A stretch of DNA of 49,768 bases from Gemmatimonadota bacterium (GTDB lineage: Bacteria > Gemmatimonadota > Gemmatimonadetes > Gemmatimonadales > GWC2-71-9), in contig JADJPD010000031.1 in NCBI GenBank assembly GCA_016713435.1, forward strand, positions 1 through 49,768, read 5' to 3'. The translations under genes were made by a program, and so were the position numbers. Below the pieces are notes generated by a model that was not told the DNA's origin, did no database searches, and saw nothing but the letters and a program-made list of their open reading frames with translations. The first letter of the stretch is position 1; the number at the start of each line of letters is the position of its first letter. This document shows positions 15,317 to 24,399 of the stretch, piece by piece.

Positions 15317-17878
15317 TTAGGTCACGGTGCCGGCGCCGGCCAGAACCGGCAGGAGGGCCACGCTCCCCGGGCCGGGATCCTCCCAGCCCCAGAGCGCGAG
15401 CCGGAGCCGGCCCCGGCGGGCATCCGGCTCGAGCCCGACCACGCGGAAGCGCGCACCGCCGGCCAGGTTGAAGCGCGGATGCGTGAGGTGCACCACGTCG
15501 CCGAGGTCGATCACCTCGGTCTCCTCGGTGAGGGCAAGCACGGCGGTGAAGCGGTGCCGGAGGCGGCCGCGCAGCGTCTGGCGCCGGGTCGCCTCCGTGC
15601 CCGCCACGCTCGACGACACGAGCAGCGTTTCCTCGAGCGTCTGGCCGGCGAGCAGGTGCGCCGTCTTCACGGCCGTGTCCTCGGCCACCGTTTCGCGCCA
15701 GCTGGTCGCGAGGAACGCCCGCCGGGCATCCGTGACGCCCCAGGCCACGTCTCGCTCCTGCACGGTGAAGTTCCGGGCGTAGCGGAGGACGGTCCGCCAC
15801 GTCGGGAGCCCCTTCCCGTCATCAGTCGTGGCCTCGCGGCGCAGGGGCTCAAGGAGGTCGTTCGCCGTGAGCTGGAGCACGGGGCGCCCGCTCGGCGCCG
15901 TGAAGCGCTGGATCCGGTAGATCCCCAGCCGGTCGACGCCCCACCAGGCGCCCACGCTCGCCGCGATCTGATCGAGCACCTCGGCGAACGTCGTCTCCTC
16001 GGCCGTCCAGAAGCCGAGGATGCCGCTTTGGGCCGCGTCGAGCGCCGTCACGTCCGCCGCGCTCCAGTCCCCGGCACTCTTGCCGGCCCGTTGCAGCACG
16101 GCGGCGAAGAGCTGGCCAGCCGTCCGATTCGCGGCGGCCGCACCCTGCGCGATGTCGGCCGTCACCTGGCCCGCAGGGGGTGAGCCCAGCCTGAAGTAGC
16201 CCGAGCCGACGAGCGTCTTGAAGGTGCCTGGCGCCGGGGCGAGGCTGTCGTCCTGCAGGGCGGTGGTGCTCGCGTAGGTGCCGATCGCCGGCGGCTGGTA
16301 GACGCCGGACGCCGGCAGGCCGCTGTCCTGGTAGAGCACGAACCAGTGGCCATCAGGGTAGCGGGCGGCGCTGTAGCATTCGGTGGTCGACCCGCTCGTC
16401 CGATTGCGCACGGTCCAGTCGAAGCCGTTCACGCTGGTGGCGATCGACTCATCCTCGCCAGCCGCGACAAACAGCCCGCTGTCATAGGCCACGCCGCGGA
16501 GGATGACGCTCCCGCCACTCGCGTACGTCGCGAGGCCCACGGTCACGGCGGCGGCCGGCCAGCTGGTCCCGTTGAGCGAGACGTTCGCCTTCTCGCTCGC
16601 GCCCACCGCCACAAAGCGATCCTGGCCGAAGACGATGCCCCAGATGTCCGACGCGCCGAAGCCGCCCGTGCGGCTCGCCCAGGTCGTCCCGTCGGTGGAG
16701 GTGAGGACCACGCCGCCGGCGCCCACGGCCACGAAGATCCCGTTCCCGGCCGCCACACCGTAGAGCGCGGTGGCCACGCCCGATGTCTGCGCCGTCCAGG
16801 TCGCTCCATAGTCCGTCGAGGAGGAGATCTTGCCGGCGTCGCCCACCGCAACCCACGTCTTGGCGTGGGCGCCATAGCAGACCGCGCGGATCGTGTCGGC
16901 CCCGAAGCCGCTGGTGCGGCTCGTCGGCGTGCCTGGCGCGGAGAACGTCCGGAGCGCCCCGGCGGCGCCGGCGATGACGTAACCCTGCGGGAAGGTCGCC
17001 GAGTCTTCCACGGTGCCGAAGCCGATCGCGACCAGGTTCGTCGCGCCGAAGCCCGTCGAGCCATCGACCACCCACGACGTCCCGCCATTGATCGTGTAGG
17101 CGACCTTCCCGTTGGCCCCGACCGCGATCGTGAGCGGCACCAGGGGCGAGGCGCCGTACACGCCCGTGGCGATCTTCTGGAGCAGGTCCGTCCCCGTGCC
17201 GAGCGAGGCCCCGGCGCCCCAGCTGTCAAGATTCTCCCCGAGCCGGATCCCCCGGTCGTAGACGGCCGAGATCGACGCCAGCGCGGCGTCAGCCACCTGA
17301 TAGATCAGCTTGGCCGAGTTCACCAGGATGGCCGGCACGTTGGTGCACTCGCCGTAGGCGACGGGCTTCGGCTTGCCGAGGAGGTCAGTGGCCACGCCCT
17401 CGAGGCCGTCGGGCAGGGTGTTGGTCCCGGCGTACTTCGTGGCCTGGAACGGGGTCTCGAGGTCAGCGGCCTTGTCCCGGATCCGGATCACGAGACTGTC
17501 GCCCTGGGCCTCCGGCTGCTCCATGGTGGCCACGAGCACCGTCTGCCAGGCGGAGGGATACGCCGCACCCATCACGCCGCGCCGGATGGTGATGGCCCGC
17601 CCACTGAGGCCGTAGAGCAGGAGCCCGTCGAGGCCGCCGTCGCCATTGGCGAGGACCAGATCGCCGTAGCCGGTCCGGCTCCGGCCACTGGTGGTACCAG
17701 CGCCGAACAGAAACCGGGCCACGTCCGCTGCCTGGCGGATCCGCCCGTCGAAGTAGGTCGAAGCCGGGGTGTCGGTCGGCCGCGTCGCAAACCCGGTGGT
17801 GGCATAGCGCAACGTGGTGGTTGCACCGGCCGCCGGGTCGTAGGCCACGAGCTCGACCGCGTAGATGCGCCGGGCCAT
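15317..17878 (-). CDS. Tail hub/baseplate protein with inserted beta-propeller
   Basis: 853 aa. Residues 1-230 and about 540-853 read as one tail-tip protein: GYGDLVLANGDGGLDGLLLY and GRAITIRRGVMG at the N-side; YFRLGSPPAGQVTADIAQGA, ILGFWTAEETTFAEVLDQIA and IDLGDVVHLTHPRFNLAGGA at the C-side. Between them (about 245-520) are five Asp-box-like turns: TINGGTSW, STDYGATW, STDGTTW, SLNGTSW, SVNGFDW, spaced by VAVG strands, typical of BNR/YCF48-type propellers. The insertion probably displays a receptor- or glycan-binding head. Follows the tape measure gene, two bases after its stop. Confidence 0.8.
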   Translation of the reverse strand: MARRIYAVELVAYDPAAGATTTLRYATTGFATRPTDTPASTYFDGRIRQAADVARFLFGAGTTSGRSRTGYGDLVLANGDGGLDGLLLYGLSGRAITIRRGVMGAAYPSAWQTVLVATMEQPEAQGDSLVIRIRDKAADLETPFQATKYAGTNTLPDGLEGVATDLLGKPKPVAYGECTNVPAILVNSAKLIYQVADAALASISAVYDRGIRLGENLDSWGAGASLGTGTDLLQKIATGVYGASPLVPLTIAVGANGKVAYTINGGTSWVVDGSTGFGATNLVAIGFGTVEDSATFPQGYVIAGAAGALRTFSAPGTPTSRTSGFGADTIRAVCYGAHAKTWVAVGDAGKISSSTDYGATWTAQTSGVATALYGVAAGNGIFVAVGAGGVVLTSTDGTTWASRTGGFGASDIWGIVFGQDRFVAVGASEKANVSLNGTSWPAAAVTVGLATYASGGSVILRGVAYDSGLFVAAGEDESIATSVNGFDWTVRNRTSGSTTECYSAARYPDGHWFVLYQDSGLPASGVYQPPAIGTYASTTALQDDSLAPAPGTFKTLVGSGYFRLGSPPAGQVTADIAQGAAAANRTAGQLFAAVLQRAGKSAGDWSAADVTALDAAQSGILGFWTAEETTFAEVLDQIAASVGAWWGVDRLGIYRIQRFTAPSGRPVLQLTANDLLEPLRREATTDDGKGLPTWRTVLRYARNFTVQERDVAWGVTDARRAFLATSWRETVAEDTAVKTAHLLAGQTLEETLLVSSSVAGTEATRRQTLRGRLRHRFTAVLALTEETEVIDLGDVVHLTHPRFNLAGGARFRVVGLEPDARRGRLRLALWGWEDPGPGSVALLPVLAGAGTVT

Positions 17879-17879
17879 C

Positions 17880-20800
17880 CTACTGCAGGCCCTCCAGCCC
17901 GCGCTTCGTGGTGTAGGTGTTCTCCTCCACCTTGGCGCTGAGGGCGTCGAGCTTCGCCGACAGCGCCTCGAACCCGGCCGCCTGCACCTGGGCGGCCTGC
18001 TGCTGCGTGGCCACGCTCGCGATCAGCTGGGCGACCGCAGCCGCGGTGTTGTCTGCGGTCGCCTGCTGCGCCTCGAGGGCCTGCTGCTCGGTCGAGATGC
18101 GGCTCTCGAAGAGGTCCGCGACCTGGCTGAGGTCCCGCTGGACGAGGCCGAAGTCCGCCGCATAGCCCAGCCCCGACGCATTGACGGCCCGGCTGGCCTC
18201 GAGGAGCTGGCGGCCGAACTCGCCGAGGGTGCCCGCGGCCGTCTGCTCCCCGCCCCGCGCGAGATCCACCTGGCGCTGGTACTGCCGGCGTGCCTCCGCG
18301 AGCTGCTCGATGGGCGACAGGACGGAGAGCGTGCTGTCGAGCCGGAGCCCGTCGCGGTACGCGCGGAGCCCGTCCACCGTGCGCCGGAGCTCCTCGTCCC
18401 GTGCCTTGGCCTCCGCCTCGATCTGGTAGAGCAGCTGGCTGAGGCTCGTGAGCTGGTCCAGGAACTCCTGCCCGGTGAGCCCGCCAAGGTCGCCGGCGCC
18501 GAGGGTGCCGCTCTTCAGCTGCAGGAAGAGGTCCTGCAGGTTGCCGAGCAGCTCGTCCCGGCCGGCGCGCGTCTGGAGGTCTAGCCCGGCCATGGCGGCC
18601 GCGATCGCCGGACTCCCGGTCCCCGTCAGCCCGGGGATGATCACGTCCCCCACACGCCGCAGGCCGACGCCGCTGGCCACCTTGAGCTGGTCGGTGAGTT
18701 GCTGCAGCGGATCCTGCGTGTTGAAGATGACCCACTGAGCGTTCAGGGCCTGCAGCTTGCCGGCGAACGTGTCGGCGAAGCGGGTCAGCTCGGTCTGCTT
18801 CAGGGCCTCGTCGAGCTCGTGCAGGCTGGAGATGAACCCGGTGAAGCTGTCCGTGTTGAGCGTGAGGTCGAGCTGTTCGGCGAGGTCGCGCAGCGACTGC
18901 AGGCTGGTGCCCTGGCCGCGCAGGAAGCGATCGACCCCCGACGCGTCGAGGCCGTTCGGGAGATCCATGAAGCGGCCCACCGCCCCGCCGCGGAACAGAG
19001 CACTGATGCCGCCTTGCGCGGCGAGGAAGGCATTGCCGCTCGTGCCGAGGCCGAGATTGCCGACGCGCTCCGTCAGATCGCGGATCGCCGCTGTATTGCG
19101 CTCGGTGACTTCCCGCTGCCGGCGCGCGGCCGCGCTCTCGCCGAAGAGGGAGGAGAGCCCCGAGAGCACGCCGACGCCGGCGCCCACCAGGTTGAAGGCC
19201 TGGGCGCCGCTGAGCGGCTGGTTCGCCTCGAGGCTGGCAAGGGCACTGTCGAGCGCCTCGCCGAACGTCAGCGCGTTGTTGACAAGCAGCGCCATGCCGT
19301 CGTTGGCGCCGCCGAGCGCGCTCGTGAACCCGGCCGCCGCCCGCGCCGTGTCGACCCACGAGTCGCGGATCTCGAGCGAGTCCTCGCGCGCCTGCCGCAG
19401 CGGAGACGCCCCGGGCTCGCCGCCGACTCCCAGCATCGCCCACGAGCGGCCTCCCTGATTGGCGGCGTCCACCAGGTTCTTCTCGACCTCGGCCGCGGCG
19501 CCGGTCCGGGTCAGGTCCTTGAAAATCGTGTTCCGGTCTGCCGGCTGCAGGTACCACTGCAGCACCGGCTGCAGGCGCTCGAGCGCCAGCTGGATCCCGC
19601 GGATGGCCAGCGCGGTGTCGGCGAGGTTCGTGGTCGGTGCGCTGAAGAAGCCGGCGCGCCAGACCCCGTTGACCTGCGTCAGCAGGTCGCGGAGGCGCTC
19701 CTGCTGCTGCAGGGTGAGGTTGCCCGTGGCCAGCAGCCCGCGGGCGGCGACCTCCACTTCGCGCAGCTCGCCGGCGCCCGCGCGCGAGAGCGGCCCGCCC
19801 TCCTGCTCGCGGCGCACCGCGGCGAACTGCCGGGCGATATCCTCGATCGCCCGGTCGTCGCGCAGCTTGGCCGAGGCCGCGGCGGCCTGGCCGAGCCCGT
19901 TCTGGTAGGTGGTGACGGCCTGCTGGAAGTAGTTGATGCCGGTGAAGTAGCCCTTCGTCTCCTCCCAGAGCGACCGGATCCCCTCGGCGAGCGTCATGGG
20001 GCCGTTCCGCGTGGCCATAGCCTGCGCCAGGGCGTCATTCTGCGCGAGCAGCTCGCCCATCGCGGTCGAGAGATTGCCCTGCAGGGTCGCCGCCGCGTCG
20101 CGCCCGGCCGCCTCCACCTCGCGGAGCCGCGCGGTGAGCGCCACCATGCCGCCGACGATCGCACCGATGCCGAGGGCGATGCCCGCGGTGATCGGCCCGC
20201 CGATCGCGAACCCGCCCAGCTTGTCGAGCACGTTGCCGAGCGGGCCCGGGATCCCGGTCAGCCCGATGCCGAGGTTGGTGACCGCGTTCTCGAGGCGGCC
20301 CGTACTCTCGGTGGCGGCCGCGGCGGTCTCGGTGACGGCGCCCTGCTGGTTCGCGAGCCGCGCCATGCCGGCTTCCCAGGCGCGGTTGCCCGCGGCCGCC
20401 TCGTGTGCCGCCCGACCGGCGTCGGTCATGCCGGCCAGCATCCGCTGATTCGCGTTCGCCAGGTAGGCCGCCTGCTGGGCAGCCTCACGCTGCTGCAGCG
20501 CCAGCCGGCGCAGGCCCTGCTCGAACGTGGCGGTGCCGCTCCCGGCCCGGCTCATGCCGGCCGCCACGCCGCCGAGGCCGGACTCGAGCACCTCTGCTTC
20601 CTGCAGGGCCTCCCGGGCACCGGCGACCACTTCCGCCAGCATCCCCTGGATGCCCTGCAGCTCGCGCTCGAGTCCGCCGGTGCCCGCCTGGTCGAGCTGG
20701 GCGCGCATGGCCTCGAGGTCGCTGGCCATGCGCTGGATCACGGGATCGACGCCCCCGAAGGCCGTCTTGACCCGGGCGGCGTTGGTCTCGCCCGCCGCCC

Positions 20801-20885
20801 CAAGGCGATCGAGCGAGCTGCCGGCGGCATCGACGGCCTCGGTCTTGATCGCGATGCCCAGCGTGGCGAGATCCGCGATGTCCAT
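17880..20885 (-). CDS. Tape measure protein
   Basis: 1001 aa, the longest gene, directly after the G/GT tail chaperones. N-terminus LATLGIAIKTEAVDAAGSSL is typical of tape measures. Long helical and coiled-coil stretches, a hydrophobic segment FAIGGPITAGIALGIGAIVG (about 227-246), many Gln/Ala/Leu repeats, and a C-terminal heptad run (AAVAQLIASVATQQQAAQVQ). At roughly 1.5 angstroms per residue it predicts a tail near 150 nm. ATG with GGAGTAG upstream. Confidence 0.92.
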   Translation of the reverse strand: MDIADLATLGIAIKTEAVDAAGSSLDRLGAAGETNAARVKTAFGGVDPVIQRMASDLEAMRAQLDQAGTGGLERELQGIQGMLAEVVAGAREALQEAEVLESGLGGVAAGMSRAGSGTATFEQGLRRLALQQREAAQQAAYLANANQRMLAGMTDAGRAAHEAAAGNRAWEAGMARLANQQGAVTETAAAATESTGRLENAVTNLGIGLTGIPGPLGNVLDKLGGFAIGGPITAGIALGIGAIVGGMVALTARLREVEAAGRDAAATLQGNLSTAMGELLAQNDALAQAMATRNGPMTLAEGIRSLWEETKGYFTGINYFQQAVTTYQNGLGQAAAASAKLRDDRAIEDIARQFAAVRREQEGGPLSRAGAGELREVEVAARGLLATGNLTLQQQERLRDLLTQVNGVWRAGFFSAPTTNLADTALAIRGIQLALERLQPVLQWYLQPADRNTIFKDLTRTGAAAEVEKNLVDAANQGGRSWAMLGVGGEPGASPLRQAREDSLEIRDSWVDTARAAAGFTSALGGANDGMALLVNNALTFGEALDSALASLEANQPLSGAQAFNLVGAGVGVLSGLSSLFGESAAARRQREVTERNTAAIRDLTERVGNLGLGTSGNAFLAAQGGISALFRGGAVGRFMDLPNGLDASGVDRFLRGQGTSLQSLRDLAEQLDLTLNTDSFTGFISSLHELDEALKQTELTRFADTFAGKLQALNAQWVIFNTQDPLQQLTDQLKVASGVGLRRVGDVIIPGLTGTGSPAIAAAMAGLDLQTRAGRDELLGNLQDLFLQLKSGTLGAGDLGGLTGQEFLDQLTSLSQLLYQIEAEAKARDEELRRTVDGLRAYRDGLRLDSTLSVLSPIEQLAEARRQYQRQVDLARGGEQTAAGTLGEFGRQLLEASRAVNASGLGYAADFGLVQRDLSQVADLFESRISTEQQALEAQQATADNTAAAVAQLIASVATQQQAAQVQAAGFEALSAKLDALSAKVEENTYTTKRGLEGLQ

Positions 20886-20888
20886 GCG

Positions 20889-21646
20889 CTACTCCTTCCG
20901 TGGCACGGGCCGCATGGCGGCGTCGAGCTGCAGCAAGGCCTCCACGTCCGCCGGGCTGGGGTGTCGGCCCGTCAACCGGGCCCAGTCCGCAATCGTCCCG
21001 AAGCCGAGGGGCGCCAGGCCGGCCATCGTCGCGCCGCTGCGGCCGACTAGCTCCCGCGCCCAGTCCAGCAGGTACTGCACGGCCTCCGGGTAGTCGGGCC
21101 CCGCCAGCGCCCGCCGGGCATCCGGATTGCCCTTCGCCGCCGCCACCTCGAGGTGTGCCCGGCGCGTGGCGCCGTCCTCCTGCCGTTCGTCCAGCGAGGC
21201 CTCGTGCTGGACGTAGGCGATCAGCTCCGCGAGGCAGGCTTGGTAAAACCCGCGTGGTCCTGCTGCGCCTCCTCGAGCTGCTCGCGGATCCACGGCGCGG
21301 CGGTCAGCAGCCGGATCGCGTTCTCCTTCGTGCAGGGGAGGGGCTGGCCCTTGTCGCTGATTCCCTGCCACTCGAGGATCGCCGCCGCCACGAGCTCGGT
21401 CCGGTTGGCCGTGATGAGCTCGGGCGTCAGGTCCCGCTGCCGCTTCTTGAGCATCCGCTGTTGCAGCTGGTCCTGCGCGCGCCGGAACCGCGTGGAGTAG
21501 GTCCCGGCGACGGTGATGGTGACCGGCTGGGTCTGGGGCTCGCCGGTGAAGAGGGGTTCACCGCTGGCGTCGCGAAGGTGAACCACCTGGCCCGCGTCCT
21601 CGCGCTCGGTGACGTCGCCGACGGTGCTGAGGTCGAATCCGCTCAT
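20889..21646 (-). CDS. Tail assembly chaperone GT fusion made by -1 frameshift
   Basis: The downstream frame (stop TAG at 20889) has no good start of its own and begins inside the end of the upstream frame. A -1 slip on GGGTTTT joins them, giving about 252 aa: ...AQQDHAG then FYQACLAELIAYVQHE. The unique part includes DYPEAVQYLLDWARELV and GFGTIADWARLTGRHPSPAD. Lambda G/GT and its relatives use this scheme to make a minor fusion that recruits tail tube protein to the tape measure. Position between major tail protein and tape measure fits. Confidence 0.85.
21221..21646 (-). CDS. Tail assembly chaperone (G-like), unshifted product
   Basis: 141 aa; ATG at 21646 with AGGAG upstream. Starts MSGFDLSTVGDVTEREDAGQ and has a VTITVAGTYSTRFRRAQDQL segment and an NRTELVAAAILEWQGISDKG region typical of siphophage G-type proteins. 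In zero frame translation ends 24 nt after the slippery site. Expected to be the major product; the shifted GT form is minor. Confidence 0.85.
   Translation of the reverse strand: MSGFDLSTVGDVTEREDAGQVVHLRDASGEPLFTGEPQTQPVTITVAGTYSTRFRRAQDQLQQRMLKKRQRDLTPELITANRTELVAAAILEWQGISDKGQPLPCTKENAIRLLTAAPWIREQLEEAQQDHAGFTKPASRS
21245..21251 (-). promoter_or_regulatory. -1 ribosomal frameshift site GGGTTTT
   Basis: Minus-strand bases read GCG GGT TTT ACC; G-GGT-TTT is a canonical X-XXY-YYZ heptamer. Slipping back one base gives GGG TTT then TAC CAA GCC, entering the downstream frame, which continues open to 20889. Both frames overlap here only. Confidence 0.85.
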
Positions 21647-21774
21647 GGTTGACTCCTGGAGGGTCCGCCCCACCCGCCGCGGGAGGCCCGGTCTTGCGAC
21701 CGGCACGACGGGGGGACGGACCACGAGTGCGCCTGCGTGCCCGACGGGGCCTCCGCCCGCCGGGGTCGTGCGCG
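21647..21774. other. Intergenic spacer before the G-like gene
   Basis: 128 nt between the major tail protein stop and the G-like start. It holds the AGGAG ribosome site and no convincing ORF, hairpin-T-tract or repeat that I can see. Confidence 0.5.
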
Positions 21775-22974
21775 TCACGGCGCCGAGCTGGCCCACGACG
21801 CCACCGTGGCGTCGTAGCCGGTCGCGGCGACCTTGGGGCCGATCATCAGCTGCAGCTGTTCCACCTTGGCCCCGTCCCCGCCGCCGGCATTGGCCGAGAG
21901 CCCGCTGATCTTGACGCGCGGGAGGTAGAGGGCGAGGCACGGCTTCGGCGCCGAGGCCAGCTCCTGCAGCACGAGCTGGAGCTCGAACTCGGTCTCGGCG
22001 TCGTAGCTGGTGAGGTTGGCGAAGTCCGACCGCAGGCCCGTGATGGACCCGGAGACGGTGAGGTCGTTGTCGAAGATGTCCGGGCTCACGAACGAGCCGA
22101 TGACGGCCTCGCCCTTCGCCGCGATGGTGAAGTCGAGGTCGAAGCCGGTGAACGTCGAGACCACCACGCCGCTCTTGAGGATCGCGCAGTCGTCCGCGAT
22201 CAGCGCGAGGCCAGTGGTCAGCGACGGCGAGGTGAACCAGGGGCTGGTGCCGGTGGTGAGCACCGTGCGGTCCATGCCCATGAGGGAGACCGCGAGCTGC
22301 ACCGGCTGCCCCGGCTTGAGACTCAGCTTGACGCCGATCACCCGGCAGCCGAGGAACAGCTCCGAGAGGTCGATGTCCCGGTCGTACTGCTCCACCGTGT
22401 GACTGTAGCGGGTCGGCGTGGTCGGGGTCACCAGCTTCTTGAGCCGGGTGAGCGTGCCGGTCGCGGTCGCGGCCAGGGTGGTGAAGGTCCCCGCGGGCAC
22501 GGTGATCACCGTGGTGGTCATCGCGATGATCGGCGTCCGCAGGTTGTGGTTCGCCGAGAGGGTCGTGCCGGTGATGGTGAAGATGTCGCCCACCCGGAAG
22601 CCCTGCGCGTACCAGTCGCTGGCCGGCGTGGTCAGGGTGTTCGAGCCGATCGCCACCGTGGTGACGGACGCGAACCCGATGGCGGTGGCGGTCGCCCAGG
22701 TGCCGCGCATCAGCGCCTCGAGGATGAGGTCGATCGCGCCGCCGACCGTGCCCTCGAGGTTGAGGGTGCCGTTGACCATCTTGCCGCCGAGCCGCCCCAT
22801 CGGGGTCACCGCGTCGTCGCGCTTCTCGGCGCTCAGGATGTTGGCCCGGTCGAGCTTGAGGCCCGGGCTGTCGATGTACCGCACCTCGGTCGCGCCGGCA
22901 GCGGTCGCGGCGACGCCCGTGGTGGTCTCGCGCTTGATCGCGACGAGCACGTTTGCTCCAGTCTGCAGTGCCAT
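21775..22974 (-). CDS. Major tail protein
   Basis: 399 aa, ATG with GGAG upstream. Starts MALQTGANVLVAIKRETTTG, followed by EVRYIDSPGLKLDRANILSA and the R-x-G-G-K-MVNGTLNLEGTVGG element seen in tail tube proteins. Residues about 105-170 form an extra beta domain (GFRVGDIFTITGTTLSANHN) related to the one inserted in the coat protein. The C-terminus is tail-tube-like (KPCLALYLPRVKISGLSANA). Placed between tail terminator and G/GT, as in siphophages. Confidence 0.87.
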   Translation of the reverse strand: MALQTGANVLVAIKRETTTGVAATAAGATEVRYIDSPGLKLDRANILSAEKRDDAVTPMGRLGGKMVNGTLNLEGTVGGAIDLILEALMRGTWATATAIGFASVTTVAIGSNTLTTPASDWYAQGFRVGDIFTITGTTLSANHNLRTPIIAMTTTVITVPAGTFTTLAATATGTLTRLKKLVTPTTPTRYSHTVEQYDRDIDLSELFLGCRVIGVKLSLKPGQPVQLAVSLMGMDRTVLTTGTSPWFTSPSLTTGLALIADDCAILKSGVVVSTFTGFDLDFTIAAKGEAVIGSFVSPDIFDNDLTVSGSITGLRSDFANLTSYDAETEFELQLVLQELASAPKPCLALYLPRVKISGLSANAGGGDGAKVEQLQLMIGPKVAATGYDATVASWASSAP

Positions 22975-22983
22975 GGGTGTCTC

Positions 22984-23667
22984 CTAGGTGTTCGAGTACT
23001 CGAGCCGCCAGGGAATGCTGACCGTCACCACGGCCCAGCCGGGGGAGGCCGCGCGCCCAGCCGGATCCGCGAGGAACCGCACCGGGCTCGGGACCGGCGC
23101 GACATCACTGCGGACCCGGAGCCCCACTCCGGTCGCAATGACGAGCGCGGTGCCCGCCTTGAACAACGCCTGCACGGCATCGGCGGAACGCCGGAGTGCC
23201 GTCACATCCACGCCTTCGGGGCCGTACAGCCGCACCACGTAGAACCCCGTTTCCTCCATGCTCGCGTCGGCTGCCGGGAAGGTCCGGGCCCGGCCGGCGC
23301 CGAGGACGAACTCCTCCTCGCCGTATGGCTGGCCGGCGACCGGCACGAGCCGCACGTTCTCCCAGCCCATCAGGGCCGGCAGGCCCACCGTGAGGCTGCG
23401 GCCACTGGCCGCGGCTTCGACTGTCCGGCCGCCCGCGATCGTCAGCACGGTGGCCGAGACCGCGGTGATGGTGCCGCGCGCGGTGGTGGCGAAACCCGCC
23501 GGCGTCACCTCCATCCCAGCCGCGAAGCCGTCCGCCAGGAAGGAGCCGGTGCCGCGCTGGTAGCCCGTCGCCGTGGCCTCGAGCGTGGTGCTGCCCGTGG
23601 TGCACACCGCGAGGGTGCGGAGGCGCGTCCGCAGGGCCAGCTGTACCGCCAGGCGGTCAACCGCCAC
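22984..23667 (-). CDS. Tail terminator-like protein
   Basis: 227 aa, GTG start with GGAGGTG upstream. N-terminal helix AVDRLAVQLALRTRLRTLAV, a beta insertion (GMEVTPAGFATTARGTITAV) and a typical minor-tail-U-like core: GFYVVRLYGPEGVDVTALRR, AVQALFKAGTALVI, VTVSIPWRLEYSNT. The inserted 60-residue beta module (about 28-95) resembles those in the tail tube and coat genes. Location between gp10-like and major tail protein supports the tail completion role. Confidence 0.72.
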   Translation of the reverse strand: MAVDRLAVQLALRTRLRTLAVCTTGSTTLEATATGYQRGTGSFLADGFAAGMEVTPAGFATTARGTITAVSATVLTIAGGRTVEAAASGRSLTVGLPALMGWENVRLVPVAGQPYGEEEFVLGAGRARTFPAADASMEETGFYVVRLYGPEGVDVTALRRSADAVQALFKAGTALVIATGVGLRVRSDVAPVPSPVRFLADPAGRAASPGWAVVTVSIPWRLEYSNT

Positions 23668-24082
23668 GGGTCACCTCCTCCACGGCCGCGCGCACGATGG
23701 CGGGCCAGCCCGCCCGAGTGAGCTTGACGCTGTGGAAGCCGCCGACCGCGCTCCGCAGAGTGAGCGGGGTATCGGGCGACTTGATCGGGTCGGTCGCATC
23801 GTCCGCGCCCACGCCCACCGCCTCGCCTTGCCGGATCCCGTCCTCGATCGACGGCGCATAGACCACGTTCGTCACGATCCGCTGCTCGAGCGGCCCGTCG
23901 ATCAGCCGCTGCCAGCTCGCCCGCAGGTTGCCCGTGTCCACCGGCTGGCCCGGCGCCCCCGTCAGCGCGGAGCCCTCCACGATCGACTGATGCGCCAGGT
24001 CGGCCGCGACCGCGTGCACGTCGCGCGCGCGCTGCTCGACCGTGCGGCGGAAGGCGGCGACCTGGTCGGCGAAGGTGCCCAT
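23657..24082 (-). CDS. HK97 gp10-like neck protein
   Basis: 141 aa; ATG shares one base with the upstream TGA. Starts GTFADQVAAFRRTVEQRARD and contains GAPGQPVDTGNLRASWQRLI and VTNVVYAPSIEDGIRQG, the hallmark of the gp10/minor capsid family (P-V-D-T-G-x-L-R-x-S-W). Likely head-tail joining or tail completion. Ends in an 11-nt overlap with the tail terminator gene. Confidence 0.88.
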   Translation of the reverse strand: MGTFADQVAAFRRTVEQRARDVHAVAADLAHQSIVEGSALTGAPGQPVDTGNLRASWQRLIDGPLEQRIVTNVVYAPSIEDGIRQGEAVGVGADDATDPIKSPDTPLTLRSAVGGFHSVKLTRAGWPAIVRAAVEEVTRGG

Positions 24083-24399
24083 CAGCGGCTCACGATGATG
24101 CGCGCCACGATGACGTAGCCGTCCGGACAGGTCGGCTGCACATCGCGCACGGTGTAGGTGGTGCCGAGCAGATCCACGGTGTCGCCCGGCTGCACGAACT
24201 CGTCGGTGAACGCCTTCAGCGGGTAGCTCGCGGGCGTGAACAGCACGCACGGCGCAACGCTCTCCACGAGGCCGAGCGACTTGTACCGCTGCACATCCCC
24301 TTTCACCACGATCCCCTCGCCGGTGATCGTCGACGTGGTTGGCGTGACCGACCCGATCTCGGGGTCGTGGACCTGCGTCGTACGCGTGAAGGTCAGCAT
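24082..24399 (-). CDS. Head-tail adaptor-like protein, 105 aa
   Basis: ATG at 24399 overlaps the stop of the repeat protein (TGATG). Beta-rich: MLTFTRTTQVHDPEIGSVTP, VLFTPASYPLKAFTDEFVQP, GDTVDLLGTTYTVRDVQPTC. This size, the GDTV...G..Y.V pattern and the position upstream of a gp10-like gene match head-tail stopper/adaptor proteins. Assignment is by pattern and order. Confidence 0.65.
   Translation of the reverse strand: MLTFTRTTQVHDPEIGSVTPTTSTITGEGIVVKGDVQRYKSLGLVESVAPCVLFTPASYPLKAFTDEFVQPGDTVDLLGTTYTVRDVQPTCPDGYVIVARIIVSR

Noticed and set aside
15317..17878. Diversity-generating retroelement target
   Set aside because: No reverse transcriptase or template repeat visible in the window.
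18699..21050. 783-residue plus-strand open frame opposite the tape measure
   Set aside because: High-GC antisense shadow; the minus strand has a clear tape measure with proper start.
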